From Nocardia iowensis (lineage in GTDB: Bacteria; Actinomycetota; Actinomycetes; Mycobacteriales; Mycobacteriaceae), in the NCBI RefSeq assembly GCF_019222765.1, contig NZ_CP078145.1:7874001-7938000 (forward strand): 64,000 nt of DNA, read 5' to 3'. The notes under the pieces were generated by a model that did not search any database, had not been told where the DNA came from, and worked only from the letters and a program-made list of their open reading frames with translations. This document shows, in pieces, positions 54,783 through 63,041 of the stretch (positions are counted from its first letter, which is position 1; each line of letters starts with the position of its first letter). Both the position numbers and the translations under genes were made by a program.

Positions 54783-54800
54783 CGGGCTGGTACCAGCCCG
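54783..54800. promoter_or_regulatory. 18-bp perfect palindrome before the small secreted protein
   Basis: CGGGCTGGTACCAGCCCG, centred 38 bases before the ATG at 54830 and just ahead of its AAGGAGG ribosome site. It could be an operator or a 5'-UTR hairpin. Confidence 0.5.
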
Positions 54801-54829
54801 CACAGAGCGTGCAAAGGAGGAGTTCGCCC

Positions 54830-55111
54830 ATGTCTATCGTCGGTTCAATAGGTCGCCGGGTGACTGTCGGCGCAATTGCGGTAGCAGTCGCGACCGGTTT
54901 CGCCGTGGGTACGGCACCCACCGCAGCCGCCGCCGTGAAGGCCGAGGACATCGTGAAGTGCGCGGAGGAAGCCGATGACTTCGCCAAGTTCAAAGACTGC
55001 CTGAAGGAGAAGAAGAAGGAGGAGGAGGAGAAGAAGCCAGAGCCGAAGCCAGAGCCGAAGCCAGAGGAGGACTCGGACAATGGGGGGGACGACGATGGGG
55101 GTGTGCACTAG
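54830..55111 (+). CDS. Small secreted protein with Lys/Glu-Pro tail
   Basis: A 93-residue protein. Residues 1-35 are a signal peptide (RRVTVGAIAVAVATGFAVG, cleavage after AAA). The mature part starts VKAEDIVKCAEEADDFAKFKDCLKE, a short helix with two cysteines able to form one disulphide, followed by a charged KKKEEEEKK block, EPKPEPKPE repeats and an acidic Asp/Gly end. Perfect AAGGAGG lies 9 bases before the ATG. No family recognised; it looks like a cell-wall-associated small protein. An intrinsic terminator follows. Confidence 0.75.
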   Translation: MSIVGSIGRRVTVGAIAVAVATGFAVGTAPTAAAAVKAEDIVKCAEEADDFAKFKDCLKEKKKEEEEKKPEPKPEPKPEEDSDNGGDDDGGVH

Positions 55112-55233
55112 CCGGAGCCGGAGTGGCAGCTGGACTAAGGAGCCGGGGAACGGAACAAGCCAGGGCGGCGAATGAGCCTGCTGGACGTCGATATACCCGG
55201 TTAATTTGCTTCAACCGAGCCTTAACGCGAGCT

Positions 55234-55263
55234 GCCCTCCAGATTCGTCTGGGGGGCATCTTT
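55234..55263 (+). terminator. Intrinsic terminator with UUCG tetraloop
   Basis: GCCCTCCAGA-TTCG-TCTGGGGGGC (10-bp stem, one G-U) followed by ATCTTT. It lies about 120 bases after the small secreted protein and before the integrase remnant. Confidence 0.75.
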
Positions 55264-55429
55264 CGCATTCAGGAATCATTGCAGGCGTTGCCGGTGGCGG
55301 TGTCGGCTTGAGTCCAGGGCGTCAGCGGTCGCGTGTCGGTCCTCGGTCACGGCCTTGGGTTTGCCCGGTACCGCCCCGCTCGACACCAGGTGCGTAGCCG
55401 GGTTGCGTTCCACTGCGGCAGTCGGCGGT

Positions 55430-56236
55430 TGGGCTTGGCCTAACGCGAGAACACGGCGTTCGGTGGTCGCCGAGAATATCGAGGCCAGGGGACGGACAGG
55501 CGGCTCTCGCGACATCACCGTCGAGGAGCTGTGTGCCATGCTGGCGGCCGTACGCAGCTCCGATGCTCCGTGCCCTCGAAAACTGTCGCGGGCAGAACGG
55601 AATCGGAAGAAGCCAGTGGCCTCCTACACGCCCCGACTGTGGCGGAATTCTGTGAACGGCTCGATCTCGCGGACTGGATAACGATGCTTGCGGGCACCGG
55701 ATTGCGACGCAGCCAGGTACTGGGCTGTTGTGGTCCGACATCGATCTGAAAGCGCGAACGCTGCGCACGAGCGGAAAGGTCGTTCGGGTCAAGGGCAAAG
55801 GTCTCGTACGAGTCGAGAACGAAGACGATCCGGAGAACCGCAAGGGAGCGTTGGCCTTGCCTGAGTTCGTCGTGGAGATGCTGAACAGCGGCGCAAGAAC
55901 CTGGCGGCACGGAAACTTGCATCTCCGCCGACCGAGGAAGCGGTGCTCGATCTGGTGTTTCTTTCGACCGTGTGGACGCTGCGTGATCCTCAGAACGTCG
56001 GGCATGAATGGCAGCGGGTTCGCGACGCGTTGGGCATTCCGGACGATGTGACGGCGCACAGTTTCCGAGGCGCGGTGGCGACGATTCTCGATGACGCTGG
56101 CTCGTCGGCACGCGTGACGGCGGATGTCCTGATGCACGTCGACCCCGCGATGACCCAGCGCCACTACATGGCACATGGTCGGGTTCACCGGGCAGCTGCT
56201 GCAGCCCTCGACAAGGCAGTGGGCGGTCAGAGGTGA
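55430..56236 (+). pseudogene. Tyrosine recombinase (phage/ICE integrase) with several frameshifts
   Basis: Parts of one integrase are spread over changing frames: TVEELCAMLAAVRSSDAP (about 55515), then FCERLDLADWITMLAGTGLRRSQ (55645, catalytic Arg in GTGLRR), then LWSDIDLKARTLRTSGK and ENRKGALALPEFVVEML (55730-55880), and finally LDLVFLSTVWTLRDP to the stop at 56236 with HSFRG (HxxR) and HYMAHG (nucleophile Tyr). At least three shifts separate them. The N-terminal arm-binding domain is missing. It cannot make a working enzyme and marks a former integrated element. Confidence 0.88.
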
Positions 56237-56531
56237 CCAGAGCCGAATTAGTTGGGACTTAGTTGGAAGATCCACCAACGCGAAGGAAGTCCGGAAACCA
56301 AAAATCCCAGCCTGAGAGAGGTTGGTAGAGGATTTGTAGCCCACTCGCTCGCCGTTCGCTCGCAGCTGGGGTTAGGACCGTAACTACAACGCGCAGATCG
56401 GCGCACCGGTCCGCCCGTACGGCGCAAGCCGAAAGTGGAACGGCTCAGGCGGCTGGGATACTGGTCGGCGCAGCAATCGGTTTGCCGGAACGGCGGAAGG
56501 CTGTTCATGCGAAGCGGCGCCGGATTCGCCC
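56237..56531. other. Region downstream of the integrase remnant
   Basis: About 295 bases with no supported gene; the attachment site of the lost element would be expected here or beside tRNA-Ala, but I find no copy of the tRNA 3' end. Confidence 0.4.
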
Positions 56532-56858
56532 TTGTACCGCAAGGGAATTCAATCCTCACCCGCCGGGACCTTCGAAGCCGACGCGCAGTCGGCCAAGCTG
56601 CCTGCGGTGACCTGGCTGATGCCGCCGGAGATCGCGGGCGAGCATCCCGACTGGCGGCGCCGCACCTTCGGCGATCTCACCTCCGCGCTGCGCCTCGCCC
56701 AGCCGCCTGCCTCGAAACCGATCGGTTTCCCTGGCGTGGACGCCGAGGTCACGCGGGCTGACGCGACCGACAAACTGCCCAAGCCGGTCGTGCCTGCCGC
56801 GCCCCAATCCGAACCCGCACAGGAGCCCGGCACGAAACCGCACATCGGCCCGCACTGA
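56532..56858 (+). pseudogene. C-terminal fragment of a phospholipase C/phosphoesterase
   Basis: The frame ends PAVTWLMPPEIAGEHPDW then RRRTFGDLTSALRLAQPP and a Pro-rich tail. RxxGDLTSAL is the last conserved block of actinobacterial non-specific phospholipase C (PlcA-D type). The catalytic domain is missing upstream, so this is a truncated remnant of about 108 codons. Confidence 0.7.
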
Positions 56859-57242
56859 ACCGGACTATCCGGTCGTCCAGGTTTCCCGACAGCCGACGTT
56901 GTTCGGTCCACAGAGTGCCCGCCGCTGTCAGCGGGTCCCGATAGTAGCCGCGCAAAACCAACGAGGTTCCGGTAGTCACTGGTCGAGCGGGTTTCCTGAT
57001 TTTGGCTGCGGGGCTGGGTGTTTGATGCTTAGCGGGTGTGCCGATGAGGGCCGGGCGACGGTGGCGTCCCAAGGAGCGGCGTTCCACAGCACCACGGCGG
57101 TGAAGACGCCGCCGCGCTCGGGCCCGATTGCCCGCCTGCGCCGGGCACACCACGGCCCAGTAAGGCGATCGCACCGACCCCGAGCACCAATACCTCATTC
57201 GCCGCGAGCGCGACCGTACTCAGAAATGGCGGTGATGTTGCT
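56859..57242. other. 385-base stretch without a gene
   Basis: No recognisable coding sequence on either strand; no repeat seen. Confidence 0.4.
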
Positions 57243-57644
57243 TCAGTCGACCAGGGATTCGTGCAGTGCCTGCCAGAGGAATCGAGGCGAGGTCGGCTGG
57301 GTGGTCAGCACGGCGGTCGTCCAGCGATCGCTGCGCTTCCCGTCGAAGTGATGGCGTTCCATACAGCGAATCACCCTGACGTCGCCCTCGCTGAACAGCA
57401 CCTCGAAGTCGGTGATCTGGATCTCGAGGCCGGGCCGGGAATTGCGCGCCTGCCGTAGCAGGGCCAGCAGCTCGGATTGGCTGACTCGGACACGGTCTAT
57501 GCTCACCATCGAGAACGTCTCGGCCTGGGTCGCGGCGAGGCGGTCGAGGATCTCCGGGTCCGCGTCGGTCCCGAACCAGGTCGCCAGCAACTGGTTCGCG
57601 GCGACGACTTCGGCCTCCAGGTTTGACGCATCGGTATTCGGCAT
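57243..57644 (-). CDS. NTF2-like (DUF4440-type) protein
   Basis: A 133-residue NTF2-fold protein: ANQLLATWFGTDADPEILDRLAATQAETFSMV, LLALLRQARNSRPGLEIQITDFEVLF and VRVIRCMERHHFDGKRSDRWTTAVL are the usual helix and sheet segments. It appears complete, with no catalytic residues identifiable. It is isolated inside the degraded island. Confidence 0.75.
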   Translation of the reverse strand: MPNTDASNLEAEVVAANQLLATWFGTDADPEILDRLAATQAETFSMVSIDRVRVSQSELLALLRQARNSRPGLEIQITDFEVLFSEGDVRVIRCMERHHFDGKRSDRWTTAVLTTQPTSPRFLWQALHESLVD

Positions 57645-57779
57645 GCCGACACACTATCCAGGCGGGGTGACAACTTCTGCTCAGAGCAGCCTGCGATCTC
57701 GGCTACCGCGTCCTCGGATGAGCTACAGGTCGCGTCCCCGATTCGTGGGTGCGAGTGATCCTGCGGCAGACTCGAATCC

Positions 57780-57905
57780 ATGGTGCGCAGGTCGAGATTC
57801 ACGCAGTTCACGAACGAGCAGTGGGAACGCATCGAAGCTCTCCTGCCATCGAGCCTAGAGGAGCGAGTGGCCCAGGCCCTCGACCTCGCCAGCGGATGGC
57901 GTTGA
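57780..57905 (+). pseudogene. IS5-family transposase, N-terminal fragment
   Basis: A 41-codon frame begins MVRRSRFTQFTNEQWERIEALLP, the standard start of IS5/IS1182-like transposases (FTDxQWxxIxPLLP), then diverges and stops. No catalytic DDE part or terminal repeat is seen. It ends one base before the alkC start codon. Confidence 0.7.
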
Positions 57906-57906
57906 G

Positions 57907-59019
57907 ATGGCCGACTTCAAAGAAGAACTGTCACCGGAGCTCATCGCGCGCCTCGCACGCGAACTCGCCGGCGCCTCGGCCTCGTTCGACCGGACCGCGT
58001 TCGAGCAGCTCGCAGGCACCGGCATCGGTGAACTCGAGCTGAAAGCTCGTATGGACAGGATCGCCGGTGCCCTCTCCGCGACGATGCCGGCGTCCCGGGA
58101 AGAAGCCGATCAGCTGATCCGCGCTGCCCTCGACAACGGGGGCCTCGAGGGGTGGGCTTCCATGCCCGTCAACGCCTACGTTGCCTCAGCGATGCTGGAT
58201 CGGCCAGACATCGCGCTCCCGCTACTTGCCGCACTCACTCCCCGCTACACCGCCGAGTTCGCCATCCGCCCATTCCTCGACGCCCACTATCACCTCACGA
58301 TGGACTACCTCAGGTCGTGGACCACTGACCCGGACGAACATGTGCGGCGGCTCGTCTCGGAGGGCACGCGGCCGCGGCTGCCCTGGGCGCCACGACTGTC
58401 CCGATTCGTCGCCGATCCCACTCCCGTGCTGGGGCTGCTGGAGGCTCTGGTCAACGACGACTCCTCCTACGTACGCCGTTCAGTGGCGAACCATCTCAAC
58501 GATATCAGCAAAGACCACCCCGACCTCGCCCTCGACACCGCCACGCGATGGTCCCTCAGCACCACACAGGGCGATTTCGTCGTGCGCCACGGCCTGCGAA
58601 CCCTCGTCAAGCGAGGGCACCCGGCCGCTCTTGCAGTTCTCGGGTTCGATCACAGCGCCCCGATCGAAATCGCGAACCTCGCCTGCTCACCTTCCACCAT
58701 CTCCATCGGAGACACGACAACGCTCACGTTCACACTGCGCGCCGCCAACTCAACCAAAGCGGCGATCGATTACCTGGTCCACTACCAAGGATTCCGCGGT
58801 CCCAAAGCGGGCAAAGTGTTCAAGCTGACCGTCCGGGACCTCCCCGCAGGCCAAGCGGTCCCCTTCTCACGCCAACACCGATTCGGGCACCTCGCGATCC
58901 GCACGATCCATCCCGGCCCACACCGCATCGAGGTCCAAGCCAACGGACGCATCCTCGGTGCCACCGAGGTCGAGATAACCGCTGATCAGCCACCAGAAGC
59001 CTCAGCCCGAGTCGTCTGA
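57907..59019 (+). CDS. alkC: DNA alkylation repair protein, AlkC type
   Basis: A 370-residue DNA glycosylase-like protein made of HEAT-like repeats (about 1-255; VRRLVSEGTRPRLPWAPRLSRFVADPTPVLGLLEALVNDDSSYVRRSVANHLNDI spans the DNA-binding core, landmarks RPRLPWAP and YVRRSVANHLND) and a C-terminal Ig-like beta domain (about 258-360; ISIGDTTTLTFTL, HRIEVQANG). The HEAT plus Ig-like build is that of AlkC, which removes cationic lesions such as 3-methylcytosine and 3-methyladenine. It appears complete. It starts one base after the transposase fragment, with no good ribosome site, so its promoter may have been supplied or disturbed by the insertion. Confidence 0.88.
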   Translation: MADFKEELSPELIARLARELAGASASFDRTAFEQLAGTGIGELELKARMDRIAGALSATMPASREEADQLIRAALDNGGLEGWASMPVNAYVASAMLDRPDIALPLLAALTPRYTAEFAIRPFLDAHYHLTMDYLRSWTTDPDEHVRRLVSEGTRPRLPWAPRLSRFVADPTPVLGLLEALVNDDSSYVRRSVANHLNDISKDHPDLALDTATRWSLSTTQGDFVVRHGLRTLVKRGHPAALAVLGFDHSAPIEIANLACSPSTISIGDTTTLTFTLRAANSTKAAIDYLVHYQGFRGPKAGKVFKLTVRDLPAGQAVPFSRQHRFGHLAIRTIHPGPHRIEVQANGRILGATEVEITADQPPEASARVV

Positions 59020-59156
59020 GCTGAACAGAGACGCACACACGCGGGCCCCCTGCACACCGACCTCTCCCGGTCCAGAACCCGATTACCCGAATACCGGTCC
59101 CTGCCAGTCCGGCGCCCTGTTACGCCCGATGGTGCAACGCCGATGTGTTCGCGGGG

Positions 59157-59515
59157 TTATGGCGCAATGATGATCCGCCGCTGAGACAGATCGTCGAGCC
59201 GTTGCTGGATCGGCAACTGCTCCGGCAGCAGGTCCCGCAGTTCACTGAGGAACGTCTGAGCCTTGCTGAGTTCGGCGTTCGCACCGACGCTGACGGTGTA
59301 GGCGACATCGCCGGTGTAGCCGTCGACGATCGGCGAGCAGTCCAGAATGGCCACATCGCCCGCCCGTAGGGTCAAGCCGTCTCCTCTGGCTGGGCCCCAT
59401 TCGGCATCGGGCGCCAGCGTGCGTTCGGCGAAGGCGGCGATCGGTTTGTGCAGCCATGTTTTCACGCCGTGATCGCGCAAGTATCCGGCCATCCATTGTT
59501 GGGCCCGGCCTTCGG
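59157..59515 (-). pseudogene. M24-family (Xaa-Pro) peptidase fragment
   Basis: On the minus strand the frame reads TWLHKPIAAFAERT, GDGLTLRAGDVAILDCSPIVDGYTGD and then an unrelated-looking tail to the stop. LxxGDxxxLDxxPxxDGYxxD is the metal-site region of M24 aminopeptidases. The N-terminal domain and the remaining metal ligands are absent. It abuts the truncated recombinase head-to-head near 59515. Confidence 0.65.
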
Positions 59516-60517
59516 TCCTGCTGCAGAAAGCCATCAACGGCTACGCCAAACTCGGCTACCTCAACACCCAAACCGAATTCGACGGCGAACTCTTCAACAG
59601 CATCCGACTCGACCCTGTGCGTGCACCGTTGGCGCGCACCGCGTGGAAGCTCTACGCCACCGGCGGCTACACCGTCGAACGACTCGAAGCGGCAATGGCC
59701 GATCGCGGATTGACCAGCCGAGCCCGCGGCAACTGCCCGAACGCCCCGTCGAAGCCCGCCAACTGCACCGCATGCTCGCCGACCTCTACTACACCGGATT
59801 CGTGGTCCACAAGAACCAGATCTACCCTGGTCGCCACGAACCCGCCTCTACGAACGGACACAGGACGTCCGAAACTTCCGCAGCAAAGCCGGCAGTGCGA
59901 CCGCGTCTTCATGCACTACCTCGAGGGCGGCCTCTTCTGCCGTCGATGCCACCGCGACCACGGCCGGATATCGCGGCTGATTTACACCGAAGCACGCAGC
60001 CACACTGGCCGCATCTACGAATACTTCGTATGCCGCAGCCGCCAGGAAGGTATCTGCGACTTTGCCGCATCTGCCGGTCGCTCTCATCGAAGAACCCATC
60101 GTCGGCCGCTACACGACGCTTCGCCTGCCGCCAGATTTCGCCAGCGATGTCAACACCCTGCTCGAATCGACACTGGCCGACGAGCAAGGCACTATCCATG
60201 CCAGCCACGCCAGCCTCGAGGCACGTCTTGCCGAACTCGACGGGCAGGAGGAAGGACTTCTCGACCTCTCCGCCGATGGCACACTGCCTCAAGCCAAGAT
60301 CAAAGTCCGACTCCAACGCATCCAGGCCCATCGCGCCACGACAAAAGCAGCGGTCTCCTCCGTAACTGCGGAGCTAGCAGCCGGTACAGGCGTGCTGCAT
60401 GAAGCCCTGGGCGTACTGTCCAACCCCCACGCGATGCACCGCGACGCGGACGGCAACACCCGCCGCTTGATGAATCACACCTTCTACGAACGCTTCTACG
60501 TAGACGACCTGACCTAG
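59515..60517 (+). pseudogene. Large serine recombinase, truncated and frameshifted
   Basis: Frames shift at about 59730, 59840 and 60060. Recognisable parts are NGYAKLGYLNTQTEFDGELF and TGGYTVERLEAAMADRGL (recombinase domain), ARQLHRMLADLYYTGFVV, a zinc beta-ribbon with CRRC...YFVC...GIC, and a C-terminal coiled region ending NHTFYERFYVDDLT. The catalytic resolvase domain with its serine is missing. It cannot function. Confidence 0.82.
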
Positions 60518-60654
60518 ACAGGCTCTACGCATCGTCGACCGAGGCGGCACAGGACGCGCACCGACATCGGCTCCACCCTCAAGCAATGCCCAGGCACGAA
60601 ACAGCGATGGAGAACATAGGAAGAAGATTTGACCATCTCGGTCGGTCAACGCTG

Positions 60655-60704
60655 GTCCCTTATCCGAACTCGTGCCGGTATGGTCACGGGTTCGGATAAG
60701 GGAC
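60655..60704. terminator. 20-bp near-perfect inverted repeat beside tRNA-Ala
   Basis: GTCCCTTATCCGAACTCGTG and CACGGGTTCGGATAAGGGAC (one mismatch) around a 10-base loop, 6 bases from the tRNA 3' end. It may terminate the tRNA transcript or be an end of the inserted island. Confidence 0.6.
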
Positions 60705-60710
60705 ACTAGG

Positions 60711-60783
60711 TGGAGCTAAGGGGAATCGAACCCCTGACCTTCTCGATGCGAACGAGACGCGCTACCAACTGCGCTATAGCCCC
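60711..60783 (-). tRNA. tRNA-Ala (CGC)
   Basis: 73 bases form a full cloverleaf on the minus strand: acceptor GGGGCTA/TAGCTCC (one G-U), D arm GCGCAGTTGGTAGCGC, anticodon stem TCTCG/CGAGA with loop TTCGCAT (anticodon CGC), T arm AGGGGTTCGATTCCCCT, discriminator A. The CCA end is not encoded (CCT follows). It lies between the degraded island and glpR, a usual integration point. Confidence 0.95.
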
Positions 60784-60887
60784 GTGCGGCTCCGGGGAAC
60801 CGCGCTGTGTCACTCTAGCAAAGGATGTTGCGAGACTCCGAATCGGGCGGGTGAGCTGGGGTTATCGGGAGTTACGCTGGTGTGGTT

Positions 60888-62093
60888 CTACTCGCCTGCC
60901 GCGCGGCGCATGTCGCCGCCGCCGGTGCGGTCGCGCAGGGCGCGGGCGGTGGCGGGGTCGAAGGGGTCGAGGTGGTCGAACATGGGGTCTTCGTCGTCGA
61001 CTTCGAGGAGGGCGGAGCGGCGGCGGAGGGCGCGGGCGGTGTCGCGGTCCATGCTGGCGCGGGTGGCCTGGGAGGGGCGTGGGCCGTGGTGGTGTTCGCC
61101 GAGTTGATCGGCGCGGCTGAGGCGGGCGGCGCGGCGGCGGCGGATGTCTTCTTCGATGCGTACTTGCCGGCGCAGGTAGGTCAGGTAGCCGACGAGCACG
61201 ACGCAGGCCAGACCACAGCCCCACCAGAATTGGGGTGTCATGGCGACGGCGAGGCCGCCGCACAGTAGGGCGGCGAGGACGAGACCGAGGACGGCGCGCT
61301 GACGGAAGGTGTAGCGGGCGGCGCGGGCGATGGCGTCGGCCTCGGGGTCATAGCCGCCGCGGCCGCGCCGGGTCGGAACGTAATCGAGGTCGTCGGAATC
61401 GGATTCGTAGTCGTCGCAGTCACGATGCGCGGCGGGCTCGTCGTCGTAGTCGTCGTCGGCGACGCGCGCGGGCGCGGTGGAGCGCGCGGGGGGTATCCGG
61501 GCTGCTGCCGGTTCGGTGCGCTCTTCGCCCACCTCGTCATCATCGACCGCGTCGTCGTTTCGCGCAGCGACTTCGTTGTCCGCGTTGTCGGAATCGATGT
61601 CTTCCGCTCCCGCACTTACCGATTCGTTATCGGACGCTTCTACCGCGTCATCGAGTTCGGCACCATCTGGTCCGGCGTCGTCGAATTCAGCGTCAGCGAG
61701 TTCAGCATCAGCGAGTTCGGCGTCAGCGAGTTCGGCGTCGGCGAGTTCGGCGTCAGCGATGTCGGGATCGGGGTGGGATGCCGCGGATTCGGCGATCGCG
61801 GTCATGTCACCTTCGGTAACGGGGTCGTCGGCCGGTGTTGTCATCCGGTCCTCCGCATCATCGCTGTGGGAATACTTTCTCTGTGCGCGGCGTGGCCGCC
61901 AGTTGGGGTCGGTTTCGTGGCCTGCGGCCGGTCCACTCCTGGTGCGCCGCTTGGAATCTCCACGGTGCAGCACGCGCGTCGCGAGGGCGGCGTCGGTGGT
62001 CCGCCGGATCCTCGGGTGCCGGTCGGCGAGGATCGGGAACAGGACGAAGACCCAGAGCACGACCAGTCCGATCCACAGGATCGAATTCGGCAT
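60888..62093 (-). CDS. glpR: Glp receptor / divisome membrane protein GlpR (SepX)
   Basis: A 401-residue membrane protein of the actinobacterial GlpR/SepX family, which binds the gephyrin-like protein Glp at the division site. One N-terminal helix (ILWIGLVVLWVFVLFPILAD) is followed by DRHPRIRRTTDAALATRVL, a long acidic disordered segment, two more helices (AVLGLVLAALLCGGLAVAM and WWGCGLACVVLVGYLTYL) and a cytoplasmic tail ending DDEDPMFDHLDPFDP...ALRDRTGG. ATG 62093 has GGAGGTG 9 bases upstream. The order glp-rimJ-glpR is conserved and supports the call. The acidic linker carries five 15-bp repeats. Confidence 0.9.
   Translation of the reverse strand: MPNSILWIGLVVLWVFVLFPILADRHPRIRRTTDAALATRVLHRGDSKRRTRSGPAAGHETDPNWRPRRAQRKYSHSDDAEDRMTTPADDPVTEGDMTAIAESAASHPDPDIADAELADAELADAELADAELADAEFDDAGPDGAELDDAVEASDNESVSAGAEDIDSDNADNEVAARNDDAVDDDEVGEERTEPAAARIPPARSTAPARVADDDYDDEPAAHRDCDDYESDSDDLDYVPTRRGRGGYDPEADAIARAARYTFRQRAVLGLVLAALLCGGLAVAMTPQFWWGCGLACVVLVGYLTYLRRQVRIEEDIRRRRAARLSRADQLGEHHHGPRPSQATRASMDRDTARALRRRSALLEVDDEDPMFDHLDPFDPATARALRDRTGGGDMRRAAGE
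61686..61760 (-). repeat. Five 15-bp tandem repeats within glpR (ADAEL-type pentapeptides)
   Basis: Units start at 61686, 61701, 61716, 61731 and 61746 and encode the pentapeptide LADAE several times. They are nearly identical, so the array probably varies in copy number between strains while keeping the frame. Confidence 0.9.
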
Positions 62094-62378
62094 CGCGGTC
62101 AGCACCTCCGTCCCGGCCTGGATTGGTCCGTTCGGCCGGCGAGCGGTGCGTAGCACGCCCCGCGTCCGCCCGGCGTTCATCCGCCGGTGCGGCGTGCACG
62201 CCGGTCGCCTCGCAGGCTCCCTGCCGGGGGCGCAAGACGCACCTCCGACGTCCGTAGGTTAATTCCGTGACGCGTCGAGATACGGCAGGCGCGCCGTGCA
62301 CATCTGCCACACCTGTCACAAAGCCACCAATTCTGCCGCGCGTCGAATGCGCCGGGCGTGTCCGGATTGCACGAGTAA

Positions 62379-63029
62379 CTACAGCGGGGTGGCCCGGCCC
62401 TCGCGAATCAGCCGGTCGACGACCGTGCCCATGAGCTCCTCGACGGTGATGCCGACCAGCAGATGATCGCGCCATGCGCCGTCCACGTCGAGGTAGCGGC
62501 GCAGCATGCCTTCCTCCCGGAAGCCCACATTGCGCAGCACCGCTTGGCTCGCCAGGTTTTCCGGCCGCACCGTCGCCTCGACCCGGTGCAGGCCGACCGG
62601 CCCGAAGCAGTGGTCGAGACCGAGCGCCAGCGCCGCGGTCGCGACACCCTGGCCGCTGAGGTCCTTGGCCACCCAGTAACCGATCCAGCCCGAACGCAAC
62701 GCACCGCGCACGATATTGCCGACGGTCAACTGCCCGCTGAACGCGCCGTCCACCTCGATCACCAACGGAATCATCGCGCCCCGCCGGGCTTCGGCCTTCA
62801 GACTCGACCACAGCGACGGCCAGTTGGACGCGTGATTGCGCGCCTCCCACGCGCCGCGGCCGGTGGGCTCCCACGGCTCCAGATGCTCCCTGTCCCGCAG
62901 CCGGATTCGGCTCCACGCGGCGGCGTCGCGCAGGCGCACCGGACGCAGGGTCACCTGCCCGGCCGCGACCCGGACCGGACCGAGCCGCGCGGGCCATCCC
63001 GGATGCTGGGTCACCCGGAACACGCTCAT
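62379..63029 (-). CDS. rimJ: RimJ/RimL-type GNAT N-acetyltransferase
   Basis: A 216-residue GNAT protein: VTLRPVRLRDAAAWSRIRLRDREHLEPWEPT, IGYWVAKDLSGQGVATAALALGLDH (acetyl-CoA loop GQGVAT) and VEATVRPENLASQAVLRNVGFREEGMLRRYLDVDGAWRDHLL (landmarks RPENLASQAVLRNVGF and RDHLLVG) are those of ribosomal-protein alanine acetyltransferases. It lies between glp and glpR as in the Rv0994-Rv0996 order. ATG 63029 or GTG 63038. Confidence 0.92.
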   Translation of the reverse strand: MSVFRVTQHPGWPARLGPVRVAAGQVTLRPVRLRDAAAWSRIRLRDREHLEPWEPTGRGAWEARNHASNWPSLWSSLKAEARRGAMIPLVIEVDGAFSGQLTVGNIVRGALRSGWIGYWVAKDLSGQGVATAALALGLDHCFGPVGLHRVEATVRPENLASQAVLRNVGFREEGMLRRYLDVDGAWRDHLLVGITVEELMGTVVDRLIREGRATPL

Positions 63030-63041
63030 CGCCTCCACGCC

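Larger units (their letters stand above)
54042..54829. other. 790-base region with hairpins and one possible tiny ORF
   Basis: No solid gene. A strong hairpin is at 54310-54340 and an 18-bp palindrome at 54783-54800. At 54646-54771 an ATG frame of 41 codons begins MRRSRILVAAVAASVLS, like the start of a signal peptide, but the rest (LFWPSAVRTNHPTTRP) is not convincing and may be a wrecked exported protein. The rest looks non-coding. Confidence 0.45.

Noticed and set aside
60711..60783. Second copy of the tRNA-Ala 3' end as an att site in the island
   Set aside because: Reading 53.6-60.7 kb I found no direct repeat of the tRNA 3' sequence, so att boundaries cannot be given.
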